DNA of 64,000 bases from Isochrysis galbana (Eukaryota > Haptophyta > Isochrysidales > Isochrysidaceae): positions 1,812,379 through 1,876,378 of the forward strand of contig CM030933.1 of assembly GCA_018136815.1 (NCBI GenBank), written 5' to 3'. Below are positions 41,829 through 53,169 of the stretch, piece after piece (the stretch's first letter is position 1; each line of letters starts with the position of its first letter). The notes under the pieces were generated by a model. The model saw nothing but the letters and a program-made list of their open reading frames with translations, had not been told where the DNA came from and made no database searches. Both the position numbers and the translations under genes were made by a program.

Positions 41829-42338
41829 TTAGCCGATGCGACGACCATTGAAACGACTCATCAAAGATGCTTGAAGATGGTCCGAAAGAGCTTGCTGTTG
41901 TGAATCTGCATACATCCTCCGTAGCAAAGCAAAGACCCGTTCACAAGACGCCGAGTTGGGAGACATTGCAAAAGCGACGCGCGCAGCCTTTGACCAATGC
42001 GGCACCAGCGGCCCATTTGCGCGCCACCATTCAAGCACGCCCGCAGTGAATTGATCGACATCGGCGACGTTGTAGCATGCCGTCTGAGCAGCAACTAGAT
42101 ATACTGGGAGTTCCTCCTTGAGTTTGGCCAAGTCTGACACTCCTCCATCCGATGTTGCGAGGCCAAGGGGCGTCATTACGGATAAATCATCTATCCAAGC
42201 GACAGTGACATGCTTTGCAGCAAACAGCGGGTCGAACACTTCCACAACGTGAAGGATCTTGTACATTGTGGAGCAATCAAGATTGTCAGCGCAATTGCCG
42301 GTGAGACGATCGTTCAAGTATAGACGTAGAAATGCCAA
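41829..42338 (-). pseudogene. hAT transposase C-terminal fragment (second family)
   Basis: Contains the hAT dimerisation signature: VLEWWRANGPLVPHWSKAAR, FAMSPNSASCERVFALLRRM, then YADSQQQALSDHLQASLMSR. It is distinct from the transposase at 12.3-13.8 kb. The N-terminal catalytic part is missing; the ORF1 element begins directly upstream at 42314-42340, so the hAT gene was probably split by it. Confidence 0.85.
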
Positions 42339-43435
42339 ATCGGGCGTTTGCCCGATTCAACTTTCGTGATCCCTTCTACCGTGGTTTTGGCGCGTTGTTG
42401 GTTGCCCCGTAATACATGGAACGCTTCACGCTCCAATGCGTTAGCGAGGTGTCGAGTTTTCGTCTTGTAAGCTTTTACGGGGTCGAAAATGCGAAATACG
42501 ATGTAGGTTGCCACCTCCTTCAGAGAGGACCGGAGAGCGCTAGACTTCCGTGGTGCCGAGTCGGTTAAAGCGCCATAGGTTACTGCAAACTCGTGTGGGA
42601 CTCCCGAGAGAGCTGCTTGGAGTTTATCGCCATATGCGGCCTTGAATTGGTCGTGCGCGTCTTCATCGACATAAAAAATCCATGGACCTCTGCGTCCTTT
42701 ATCCATCCCATCTGGGGTGGCATCAAGACCCTCAAGCTTTGAGAGAAGGAATTTCTACATCCTCGCTTTTGATCTCCTTCTTGTCATCAGCTAGCTGGGC
42801 TAGCTGAATGAAGAAAGGAGTGTCATCCGGTTCCTCCTCATCATCATGGGGTGGTGAGGCGAATTGTGTGTTGTGTGTTTGGTTTGGCTTCGGTTCCGAC
42901 TGTGGGTCCGCTCTTCCGCTCGCTTGCGCGAGGGCGGCGGTGGATGTTGAGAGGGCTGAGATTGAGCCTTCTGTGCTTCTTGTGGTTGCTTCCCTTTAGG
43001 ACCGGCCGCCTGAGCGTACGACTTCTGTGGGTTGATGTTTGAGGGGTTGGAAGCCGTAAAGGCTCCAATGATTGTTTGTTGAGTGAAGTGCCCGCCCCCG
43101 AGCCCCCGAGGGGTGCACTGAAGGTAGGAGTTGCCTCCATGGGGGTGGCAGCAGGGCTGCCACCCACCATGGGGAGTCCTTGTTGTGGTGGAGCGGCGGT
43201 GGAGGCTGGTGGGAGGGCCAAAGGCTGGCCCTGTTGATCTGCAGGGAACAGGACTCTGCCTGTTCCCTGTTTGTGTGGCTGTTGAGGCGGCGAGGGCGGA
43301 AGGATCATGTCTACATCGCTGTCAGTTAGGGGTGCGGCCTGTGAGCGTTTCGGCTCCGGCGGCTTGGGGCGGCCCCGGTGGGGCATCGTGGCGGCGGGGG
43401 CTGGGAGGTGGGAGCGGTCTCGGCGCGCGCTCCAT
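42314..43435 (-). pseudogene. LINE-type ORF1, family I, frameshifted
   Basis: ATG at 43435 (MERAPRPLPPPS). Relative to the copies at 16885 and 24157 a GA is inserted a few codons in, shifting the frame; the conserved text continues from PHRGRPKPPEPKRSQAAPLT (43386 onward). A further break near 42720 leads into LLSKLEGLDATPDG ... GPWIFYVDEDAHDQFKAAYG, the C-terminal ORF1 domain also found in family II. Its start hairpin was split by the insertion of 43465-45516. Probably the RNA-binding ORF of a non-LTR retrotransposon; no ORF2 is attached. Confidence 0.7.
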
Positions 43436-43571
43436 CGGACTCCATCGCTAAAACTATAACAATATTAAATTTTTAACAAAATTTTATGGATCGCGGCGCG
43501 GCAAAGAAACGGAACTAGCGCTCACTCAAGACAGGACTCCCTGCCGCGGCAAGCGCAAGCACCCTTCCCCC

Positions 43572-45475
43572 TTATGCCACCCAGCTCTTCACTAGCTTTC
43601 TACCTGCGCTAGCTGGAACGCCCCTCCCTCCACACTCAAACAGCCCCACACGCCACGATCCTGTTGTGGTCTCGCAGGCAAGGGGGCCTAATGGGAGGGA
43701 GAGGAGCAACTCCTCAGAGAGGAGCTGTGGGGAAGGAGATGTCTGAGTGGGGGCGCTATACCCTTGCGCTAGGCATGGGCAGCGACGCCGCCTCAAGACA
43801 TATCCTCCCTCTTGTCTTGAGTCGAAATTTTTGGTGCTTGAAACAGAGGGCGAGGGGGGTTTTGCTTCTTGGGTTGGTTGTAGTTGCAAGAGGGAGTGGG
43901 AGAGGGAGTGAAGTGTTGGAAGAGGGCCCAAGGCAGGGCACTGAGTTGTAGGTAATTGTGGCCCACAAGAGTGGGGTGAAAACGAGAAGTGTATCAACAT
44001 GGGTCTTGAGTTGAAATTTTTGGTGCTTGAAACTGAAACAGAGGGCGAGGGGGTTCGTGCTGTTTGGGTTGGTTGTAGAAGGAAGGGAGAGTGGGAGAGG
44101 GAGTCAAGTGTTGAAAGAGGGCCCAAGGCAGGGCACTGAGTTGTAGATGCTTGTGGCCCACAGGGGTGGGGTGAAAACGAGAAGTGAGTCAACAAGTTGA
44201 AGAACAGAGGCACAAGTTGCTCTCCGTAGAAGATTGATGGTTGTGAACACCAATCTTATGATTGGTCGCCATGGAGGGGGGCCTCGCGCCCCCCCCACTC
44301 TCTCGACTCCCCTCATGGGGGGCGAGAACCATCCACCCCCCTGCGCTGCCTCTTGGCATGTAGGGGGGACTCACCCAGCCTGCCCAGACTCTCCCTGAGA
44401 GTCGGGCACAGATCGCACGCCCTGGCCCGCGTTGGCCTGCTTCTCGCTCTGACCAACCCCTCCTCCCCCTGGGCCCCCCTGATCAGGAGCCCCCAGCCAG
44501 CTCCTGTCGACCGGCAGGGGCTCGAGAGCCAGCGAGGGAGAGGCAGGAGGGGCCAGGGCCATGCCCCAGCCTCACCTGCCCCCTGAGCTGTGCTCCCAGG
44601 CCCCTGCAGGCCTCCTGGGGACCTGAAGAGGGGCCGCAGGCGCGCGCCATGGGCCAGAGCCGCAGGGAAGAGAGGAGGAAGAGGGAAGAGGGAGGGGAGG
44701 GGGGAGTGGCAGCTCTCCCCTCCGGCGATTACGTGTCTTCTCGCCCCGTTTGGGTAAGAGAAGACGGGGGCACCAGAACCAGGAGGGAAGGGCCGCGGCT
44801 CGCCGCGGCCACTCGCCTCGGCGAGAGAGATTAGCGCTTCTGGGCTCTCATTCACGAGTGCCCCCCCCCCCCCCCTGCGTTGTTTTTACCCGAAAGGGGT
44901 TTTCCCCCAGCGTGGACTCGAGGAGAGGACGTGCTGGGGTGCGCGGGGTCGGTGCGTGCACTGGGGGGAGGACAAATATCGAGGGGAGGGGGCAGTGCCC
45001 CTTCCCCCCGGTAGCACTCGGACACCTGGCTCGTCAGGCATGGCGGGATTCCGGGACGGAAAAGTTGTGTCCAATTAGCTAGTGGGGTTGGCTAGGATAT
45101 AACATTAATTATTTTATTTTATTTGACTGATGGTTGTGAAGTGCCCTCCCATGTTGGGTGCACTGATGGTAGAGGTTTCCACCATGGGGAGGGCAGCTGA
45201 GTTGCCCTCCCACATGAGGTGCTCTTGGGGTGGGAGGCTTTCCCACTGTTGGAGGGGGTCTCCAAGACGCCCTGCATGCTACGCAGAGCCATGGTGGCAA
45301 CCTGTTCGGTGCCAGTGCTCGCCACCCCGCGCGCTTGCGCGGGCGTGGTTTGGATGGGCTGGATGGGCTTTGAGAGGGCTTTCTGACGAGCCGCCTCGGG
45401 CGGCATGGGGCGTCCCAGGTGGGGCGCGGTGGCGAGGGTCGCCTGGGGCTCGGGAGCGGTCGCGGCACGCTCCAT
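43572..45475 (-). pseudogene. 336-residue ORF1 split by a SINE insertion
   Basis: Codons 45475-45128 (116 codons, MERAATAPEPQATLATAPHL ...) and 44234-43572 (221 codons including stop, ... AGRKLVKSWVA) are in the same frame once the 880-bp insert and one copy of its target duplication are set aside. The N-terminus is Pro/Ala-rich and matches family I (GRPMPPEAARQ versus GRPKPPEPKRSQ). The middle has a duplicated ~62-residue block (HFSFSPHPCGPQ ... TQCPALGPL; DNA copies 43818-44005 and 44006-44192). The C-terminus differs from the long ORF1. The SINE is the only lesion seen. Confidence 0.7.
44248..45127 (+). mobile_element. SINE-like element with 13-bp target duplication
   Basis: Flanked by TGATGGTTGTGAA (44235-44247 and 45128-45140). 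Starts with ACCAATC-TTAT-GATTGGT (44249-44266), then ATG at 44271. Ends in GGATATAACATT plus an (ATTTT)n tail. About 76-85% similar by eye to the 56637 copy over most of its length, but with an unrelated hairpin sequence. Confidence 0.85.
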
Positions 45476-45539
45476 AGGTCAAACTATAACAATAGTTTTA
45501 TAAAAAAAAACTTAAAAAAACTATAACAATAGTTTCTCG

Positions 45540-46177
45540 TCAGAACTGGGGAAAGGGAAGGGGGTTGCTAGGGGTAAAGGTTGGGTAGTAGGGATGTACA
45601 TAAGCACACTGCCGCAAGCCGCACGTGTAGCGGGGATTTTTAAGAAGATTTTTTCATTATCACCAAAAACTACTACTACTACTACTAGTAACTAAGTTAT
45701 AGTACTACTATCTACTATGACTATGACTATGATATTAATGATATTATTGAGCGTTAGTGCTAGTGCCTCTACTCTCACGAGCCTTGCACGGACACGCCAA
45801 GCCATAATCCATGACGCACACGCACACGACCGCGCCCAATACCAATACCAAGGCACAAATCACAAATCTAACAATCTAAATCTAACTAAGCACCTGATTA
45901 TACATTATACCTCCCCCTCTTACAATTGCAAAAACCGCAAAAAAAAAAAAAGCGAATCGCTCGCGCATTTCGAGACCAAAATCCAAAACCTGCAAGCCTG
46001 GGCTTAAGACCATGGACCATGGGACGCTGCGACACTGCTCTTAGTAGGAGTCACAAGGTATATAGTAATAGGAAAAAGTAGTAGTAGTAAACAACTCTCC
46101 GACGAACACCGAAACACTGCTCACTCGTCGGCGGGAAGGCGAAGTTTTTTTATTGTCTCGCGCGACGGCGGCCCCCG
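45540..46177. other. Intergenic upstream of the channel gene
   Basis: AT-rich with (CTA)n-like runs around 45668-45730 and an A run at 45943-45955. No gene or RNA recognised. Confidence 0.5.
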
Positions 46178-49079
46178 ATGGAGAGCTCCGCGCCGCCGCC
46201 GCCCGCTCTCTCTCTCTTCTCTCGGCTCTCTGCGCGCGTGGGCTGGGCGCCGCCGGAGGACGAGGGCGCGGAGGCTCGCTCTGGCTATGAACACGCACTG
46301 CGCGCCGTCGACCACCTCGACGCCCTCGAGGGAGGAGGAGGAGAGAGAGTGGAAGATATTCTTCTCTCGCAGCTGGAGCAGGGGCAAGAGAGAGAGAGGG
46401 AGAAGGAGAGGGAGAGGGAGGGAGAGCGCGAAAGTGGCGGGGAGAGGAAGAGCGGCGGTCGCTCTCTCCGGTCGCGCACGCCCTTGACCGAGGCGCTCAC
46501 TGACGCACTCGCCGCCACGCTCTCACTCGCTGTGAAGGAGACTCTCTGGTGCCTTGCGCTCGTCACGCCGTTTGCGCTCGTCGTCGCCTCGCAAGGGCCA
46601 GTCGTGATAGACCCGTCACTGGCGCCACCGCCACCTGCACCACCATCCAATCAAACCAGCCCTTGGCTCCTCGATGTCGTCTGGATATTCGCTGACGACC
46701 TGGCTGGCAGGCAGAAGGATGAGGCCGAGATCCACATGCTCGCGGAGCTAATGCTACTACTTCTCCGCCCGCTCTACGCGCTCGCGCTCGCGCGGTTGGC
46801 AGGGCACGTGCTGCAGGGCTTCTTCGGCGCACTCCAGCGCTTTCTCCCTGGACTCCTCCTCATCGTCCTCCACTCGCTCTTCAAGTACGGCTGGCCGCTT
46901 GCCGGCATGCTCTTCCCGGCTGTATGCTTCATCGTGCACTTTGGGATGCACATCGACTCGACAGCGTGGCGCCGGCTCTACTCGCTGCCGCTCTTCCTGC
47001 CCGTGAGCCTGTGGCTGTGCGGTGCAAGCGCCAGCCTCGTCCTGCTCGACATCGCCGTCAAGCTTTGGCAGAACCGCCTCACCATCAACCACTTTGAGGA
47101 GCGCGCGCACGAGGCGTACGAGCAGCAGCGCGCGCTCCGCCGTATTGTTGCTGCTGTCCGTGCCGCCGAGCGCGACCAGCTGCACCCGGTCTCGCGCGAC
47201 GAGGAGGACCGGCCGCTCCTGGGTGGTACCTTTGCGATGCTCCAGGACCGACTCGAGAAGCTCACTGGTCCGCTGGACTTTGGCTCCGACATGGCGGAGG
47301 CCGCGACTGTAGCGCAGGAGAGCCCTGCCGCGCCGTTGTCCCCCCCCCCCTTCCCCAGCCACCTGGCGGGCCCCCGGCGCCGCGCGTGCATCACGCGCGT
47401 GCCCGGCTGCACCTGGCGCTGGAAACCTATCAGGCCACACCGACCCGTCACCTTGCACGTGCCGCAGGCGCGTCGGCGCGCCTCGCGCCTCTTCAAGGTC
47501 ATCCTCGCTCAGCCCGAGCTGCGCGTGCTGCCCGACTTTGCGGCTGCAGTTGGCCAGCCGGCACCCGAGATGGTGGATAGGGACAAGCTCGTGGAATGGG
47601 CCTATCGTGGCACACACGAGGAGCCCCCACCCAAGATTGCGGAAGAGCTGTTCTCCTACGGGCAACGCGTTGACGCGGACTCGTTCATCAAGGCGAGACG
47701 CACGCTCGCAACGGGAGCCCCTCTTTGCCCCTACCTGGGGCCGTGTGCCGCGCTTGGCTTGTGCCAGCGTTGTAGCGTCGTATGTTGCGGGGTCTGGTAG
47801 CTGTGTAGCATACCTCATTCGCTTCTGTCGTCTACACTCGTCGCTGCTCGCAAGTTGGCCGATCTTTCACTCCTCAATAGGTGGTGGAGCGCACCTACCA
47901 AGAGCAACGTCTCATCACCGCCTCTGTTGCCTCCTTTGACCGCTTGCACATGGTGCTGCTACGCGGACTGCAAGTGATCTGGGCCTTCGTCATCTTCACC
48001 GCATTCGCAATGCTCTGGGGCATCAACATCGTCGCATGGCTCCTCCCGCTCGGCTCGGCCCTCCTCGTCTTCTCCACGCTCGCTGGAGGCCTCACGCATG
48101 ACTTCATCTCGGTCTGTCGCGCGGTTGTGGGCCCGCCGCTGCGCGCGGAGCACGTCCCGACCGCCTTGTTGCTCACGCCGGCGCCACCCGCACATTCCTC
48201 TCCAGGGCTTTTTCTTTGCGTACGTCACGCGCCCGTATGATGTGGGCGACCGCGTTGCGCTCGCCAACCCTGGCGCGCCCTCCCAGATGATGTCGCTCAT
48301 CGTCCAAGACATCTACCTGCTGCGCACTCTCTTCCTCACATCCAACGGCGTGTGGGCGCCCTCGTACTACCGCCCAGCCACCTGGCACAGCGGCCGTGCG
48401 CGTTGCCCACCGAACCGGCCCACCCCGCTTGCACTGGCAGGAGAGTCCATGATGCTCAGCAACTCGGTCATCAAGAACATGCAGTTAACCAACTACGCTC
48501 GCTCGGGCAAGATCACGTTGCTTGTCCAGCTGACGGTGCCCATTGCTACCTCATCCGCCAAGGTCACAGAGCTCCTCGACGCCATCTCTGACTTTGTTAG
48601 GTCAGCCGCCAGCCACGTACCCCTCACCGTGCAACTCCACTGTGCCGAGAATCGCCATTATGCCAGTAGCTCGCGAGGCTAGATTCACGTCGCCGCCCGT
48701 CACCGCCGATGCGGTCCGCGTCCACAGGGAGAAGCCTGCCGATTGGTCTAATGTAAATCTAATGTTTACGGACGCCGTGCTGGACAAGGGCCACCTCATA
48801 CTGAATATCTGGCTGACCTCCGTATATCAGGTCCACGCATCTCCCCCACTCACGTCAGCCCTCGCTGGCTACGATTGCGCCGCCCCCCCCTTACAACACT
48901 CCTCGGAGGTGTGGACGCCGCGGTCACCTCACGTCTCCGGGGTGGCCGACCATCTCCATCGTATCTTGTAGGCGCACGAGTTCTCGTCGATTTACGCCGC
49001 CAAGTCGCGCTTCCTCCGCTTTTGCCATGCATACATGCAGGTGTGGCGAGCGCCCACGGCACACCCAATGCTCTATTAG
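46178..49079 (+). CDS. MscS-like mechanosensitive ion channel, six exons
   Basis: Exons 46178-47692, 47881-48111, 48206-48347, 48441-48600, 48728-48830 and 48972-49079 keep one frame, about 752 residues. Exon 1 has an acidic/Arg-Glu-rich cytosolic N-terminus and several membrane segments (KETLWCLALVTPFALVVA, LLIVLHSLFKYGWPLAGMLF, LFLPVSLWLCGASASLVLLD). Exon 2 gives the pore-lining region (QVIWAFVIFTAFAMLWGI ... LVFSTLAGGLTHDFIS). Exon 3 gives the signature FAYVTRPYDVGDRV, and exon 4 MMLSNSVIKNMQLTNYARSG, as in plant MSL channels. The exon 1 donor is GC (AAG|GCGAGA); the exon 3 donor is GC, or GT two bases later with a shifted acceptor. Exon 4-5 junction gives DFVREKPADWSNVN. Role: tension-gated release of ions. 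The last exon is least certain. Confidence 0.85.
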
Positions 49080-50570
49080 CATCGCTTGATCTCTACCAAA
49101 CCATATCCACGATGCCCTGCGCGTTGTGCGTTAGTCGGTTGTGCGACTTCGCCCTCCGGTTCGACGCGCTCGCAGGCTGCGAGCATTGAATACACGCCAC
49201 CTGTGCAGCCCTTCCGCCAGCTGCCCGTCACGGGTGCAAACGATGAGATGGAGCGTCCCGATCTCGGACCCTTGATCTTCACCGGCTGAGGCTCTTGGCG
49301 TGCATGCTGTTGAAGGGCTGTCGCCAGCAGCTAGTGATGGCTGACCGCAGATGTTGCAAGAAGCAAGCACGCTTAGAAGCTTTCCATGGGCACCGCATTT
49401 TGTCGGGTGAAGCGTGATATGACCACGAATCCGCGCCCCTCGCCCTCATGCGTGTGCATGTGTTTGTGATATCATGGCTCGGCCCCGACAGACAGGTGTG
49501 GGAGTGCAATATGACAGTCGACGAATACGCAAACGAGAAAGGTGGAACGGTCGTTGAATGCCAAGCTTCGACTCACCACAGTTGCTCGAAGATCGTATCC
49601 GTGTTTGTGAGACGCTTGCGGTCTGCGGAGGCGAGGCCTTGCTGTGGTTGGTTGTAGCGGCACGTCTACCCATTGTGCAGCTGCTTCCCTAGTTCCCTAG
49701 TTGTAGCTAGCTGTAAGGCGTGCAGCCGGGCGCTAGCCAGGCGTGATGGTGTAGAGACTGATATTGAGTCCGCAATAGTAGTTGGTAGTTGGTTGGGGAT
49801 GTGGTATCTACATGATATATGCTGTGGTGGGCTGGATGGAGCTGTGGCTGTGGTACGGCTGAGTGTGAGTGGGAGATGAGATGAAACAGCATGAGATGTA
49901 TGGCTCACTTGGAGCACGGAGGGCGAGCGATGTGGGGGCGGCGGGCCGAGGGCGTGAGGAGGGCGAGGGAGAAGGAGGAGACGTGGGAGGAGGGGACGAG
50001 GGAGGAGGGGGCGTGTCGGATCCAGAGTATTTCCACAATACTCTAGACGGATCCGATGGCTTGTGTGTCTTTTAACTTTAGGATGGGCATTGTCAATGGC
50101 ATTGTTTCTTGAGGGGTGATCGTCGCCGTTTACTTCGGGACTCTTCGTTGTGGCTTCGTTTCGGTTGGCTGCATTCCTCTCCGGACCCGTTTCTTTGATT
50201 GTGGCGACTGTTTACGTGAGTTTTCGGAGTGTCCCTTTGTTGACTGGGCGGTTTTGTGAGTGATGTGTCATCGTGGTTTGTGTCGCCATGTAGCGCGCGC
50301 GCTCCCTCTCTCTCTCTTTCTCAAGACTGAGCTCTATGCCCCTTGAGACTTGCCCCACGAACCAGCACTCGCTTGTTTCGACAGGGCGGCGGCGGTGAGG
50401 AGGAGGGGGGAATATTCAACAATCTTTTTACAAGCTAAAGCGAATGGTTGGAGGTTGGAACGCAAAAGCAGACGCGAATGATTTTGGATTTGGATTGCAG
50501 ATATCAGATATCAGATACCGATATTGCTGCAGATGAGAATTCCTGTCAAGTTCTTGTACAAGCCTGCCGG
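49080..50570. other. Intergenic; no confident gene
   Basis: A short plus-strand frame ending EYTPPVQPFRQLPVTGANDE ... LGPLIFTG at about 49289 could be an alternative last exon of the channel gene. A GGATCCGA... palindromic pair lies at 50017-50060. Otherwise nothing recognised. Confidence 0.4.
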
Positions 50571-50572
50571 CT

Positions 50573-50818
50573 ATGAAACATCTGATGGCGTGATTGGTGA
50601 TTGATTCGCCAACTAAATAAATACTCAACACCAACACACTTACACTTACTCATCACTTCTTCGCTCCTTTGCTCCTCTGCGGCGGCTGTCGGCCGCGCAC
50701 GCGCGCCTCTGTGTCTGTGTTCCCTCCGTTTGCGCCAAAGGAGGTTTGAAACACGGCGAAACACGGCTGCTTTTTTGGCTTGTGTAGAAATACGGTGTTC
50801 CTGTGTTTCACATGTCGG
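50573..50818 (-). repeat. Inverted copy of the 19635-19915 repeat
   Basis: Same conserved blocks in reverse orientation, with a shortened GC core. Confidence 0.7.
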
Positions 50819-50999
50819 TCGCGAAGCCTTTACCAGTTCCCAGTTACCAGGCCCTAGCTCAGCTACTAGCTCCGCCTCTCTTCGTTTGTTTAATACTATG
50901 TCTCCCCGTGGCTCCGTGTGGCGTCGGTCGTCGGCGCCTCCGTCGGACCGTCCCATTTTACTCGTAGAAGCTGCCGCCAACCCGATCTCTCATTCTTTT

Positions 51000-51269
51000 G
51001 TCTTCACACTCTCTTCTCTTCTTCTTTTCCTCTCCTCTCTCTCTCTCTCTCTCTCTGTCTGCTCCTCTCTAGCTTCTTCTTTTTTCCTCTTTTCATACTA
51101 CTCTTCTCTTCTTTTGCCTCTCCTTTCTCTCTCTCTCTCTCTGTGCTCCTCTAGCTTCTTCTTTTCACCCTCTCTTCATACTACTCTTCTCTTGTTCCTC
51201 TCTCTGTTTCTCTAACCGCTATAAATCTCTCTTCTTCTTTCCCACTTCACACCTTCTTCCTCTCTTCCT

Positions 51270-51324
<55 letters not shown>

Positions 51325-51345
51325 CCCCCCCCCCCCCCCCCACTC
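51000..51345. repeat. (CT)n-rich tract upstream of the TMEM53-like gene
   Basis: Pyrimidine-rich for ~350 bp, ending in a pure (CT)n run and a C run at 51325-51340, 10 bp before the start codon. It may form the 5' untranslated region or core promoter. Confidence 0.75.
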
Positions 51346-51351
51346 CTCCCC

Positions 51352-52980
51352 ATGCCCTCGGCAGTGCACCTCGAGCTGCCGCCAGACAAGCCTCCCTCCG
51401 CAGTCGTGCTGCTATACGGCTGGCTCGGCTCGCTCGACGTCCACCTCGCGAAGTACTCGGCCGTCCACGTGGCCCATGGCGCTGCCACCGTTCGGACCTC
51501 CGCAGGGACGGCAGGTGAAGAGAGGGAGGGAGAGGGAGAGGGAGAGGGAGAGGGAGAGGGAGAGGGAGAGGGAGAGGGAGAGGGAGAGGGAGAGGGAGAG
51601 GGAGAGGGAGAGGGAGGGGGAGAGGGAGAGGGAGAGGAAGAGGGAGAGGGAGAGGGAGAGGGAGAGGGAGAGGGAGAGGGAGAGGGAGAGGGAGAGGGAG
51701 AGGGAGAGGGAGAGGGAGAGGGAGAGGGAGAGGGAGAGGGAGAGGGAGAGGGAGAGGGAGAGGGAGAGGGAGAGGGAGAGGAGAGGGGGGCCTTACGCCA
51801 TGCTCCGGACCGGCAGGTGAGGAGGGGGGGGGGGGGGGGGAGAGAAAGGAGGGAGAAGGCAGGAAGCAGAGAGGGGGTGGGAGAGAGGGAGAGAGGGTGG
51901 GTGGGCTTGGGCTTTGCTTGGCAGTGCCTGGCGTTCCTGCCGCTGGTGGGGGGAGGACGGGAGGGAGAGGCTTGGCGTGGATCAAGAGGAGGCACACGGT
52001 GAGGGGAGCGCCTCCGATGGATTTCCTTACCAATGCCTGGCCTTCCCGGCACCGAGGAGGAGGGGGAGGGAGAGAAGAAGGGCAGGAGGGAGAGAAAGAA
52101 GATTGGGCCGCATCACGACGACACACACAGCGGGGAGATTGCCTTGGGACGGAGGGGGTAGAACGACTCTCCTTTCCGCCACCGGGCGGGAAGAAAGGCC
52201 GGGAGGCAAAGAGAGAGAAGCTTTGTCTACGACCCGCCATGGGGGTGGTCGCAAGAGCGCGGCCGCATGTACTTATGACCACCATCCACCCCCTCAGACG
52301 TGATGTTCCGCCGGCACGCGCAGCTGCTGGAGACGGGCATGACAGCACTACATGCCGCTGTCGAGCTGCTCGAGAGCCTGCCAGAGAAAACACCCCTTGT
52401 CGTGCACGTCTTCTCCAATGGCGGCGGCACTGTCTTGGAGGCGTTGCGCAACGCGATGGCCGAAGTGGCAGCAGGCACCTTTAAAGGAGAGCCACGCGAT
52501 GCGGTAGCCCTCCGAATGCTCAACTCACGGATCAAAGCGGAGATATTCGACTCGTCGCCTTGCTATTTGTATGCTGGCCCAGGTGTGCGCGCCATAAGCG
52601 AAGCGGTCCCTATTCTTCCCGTCCGCTGGCTGATCCAGATGAGCCTTCTGCTTCTAATCGGCGCAAGTACCCTCATATCTTCGTCGGATCCGCGAGAGGA
52701 GTATTGGGCTCACTGGGCTCGCGGCCCAGCAGCACCAGGGTGCACACAGCTCTACATTTACTCGCCGTTGGACACGCTTTGTGACGTCGTCAAGCTTGAG
52801 GAGCTAATTGCGGCACGCAAGCATGCCTCAGACACGGACCAGAGCACCAAGGGAGGCAAAGATGGCCCGGTGAGCACTTTGCGGTTTGAAGACACCATGC
52901 ATGTGGCACACCTTCGAAAGCATCCACGTCAGTACGCCGATGCCTGTCGGTGGGCGTGTGGGCTAGAATCACCTTCATGA
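51352..52980 (+). CDS. TMEM53/DUF829-family alpha/beta-hydrolase-like protein
   Basis: Exon 1 51352-51514 (phase 1, donor GTGAAG) and exon 2 52298-52980 (acceptor CCCTCAG), 281 residues. Exon 1: [20 protein letters not shown], the family's first strand and oxyanion region. Exon 2: [16 protein letters not shown] with the nucleophile-position Ser, [18 protein letters not shown] with the Asp, and [20 protein letters not shown] with the His, so the hydrolase triad appears complete. A hydrophobic patch ([16 protein letters not shown]) may be a membrane segment, as in nuclear-envelope TMEM53. Biochemical activity of the family is not settled. The 783-nt intron is mostly a purine satellite. Confidence 0.85.
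51519..51782 (+). repeat. (GGGAGA)n hexamer satellite inside an intron
   Basis: About 43 copies of GGGAGA with few changes, starting four bases into the intron of the TMEM53-like gene. Both strands stay open in all frames through it, so no ORF there is meaningful. Confidence 0.95.
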
Positions 52981-53124
52981 AGCCCACCGTACGTGCGGAT
53001 GGATTTGAGTGACACTTTCTCATGGGGTGCTACATTATTATACTGTGAACTCGCTGGCGAGAAGAAAGTGCGAGAGGGGCAAGCCCCCCGTTGCGCGATA
53101 GATAGCTATGCGATGTATGCTCCG

Positions 53125-53161
53125 AACAAATAAATAAAATAATTTATGTTATGTCCTAGCC
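53125..53161 (-). mobile_element. SINE-like tail fragment
   Basis: On the minus strand reads TTGGCTAGGACATAACAT then an (ATTT)n-like tail, matching the 3' ends at 45095-45127 and 57474-57520. Only the last ~37 bp are present. Confidence 0.6.
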
Positions 53162-53169
53162 AACAACAA

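Larger units (their letters stand above)
43465..45516 (-). mobile_element. ORF1-only retroelement inserted in another element's hairpin
   Basis: Flanked by the 15-bp direct repeat AAAACTATAACAATA (43450-43464 and 45517-45531), which is part of the class I hairpin of the neighbouring ORF1 element. It has its own hairpin at 45481-45498, ATG at 45475, and an A/T-rich 3' tail near 43465-43497. It carries the SINE-like element 44248-45127. The same family lies at 16862-18095. Confidence 0.75.

Noticed and set aside
45717-46007. 96-codon frame of mixed composition
   Set aside because: AT-rich simple repeats and no recognisable protein features.
46757-47818. 353-codon minus-strand frame
   Set aside because: Antisense of the MscS-like exon 1; the sense strand has family motifs and consistent introns.
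51212-52393. Long frames (277-393 codons) on the minus strand with (PLPLPL)n or (PSPSPS)n
   Set aside because: Produced by the GGGAGA satellite, which has no stop in any frame.
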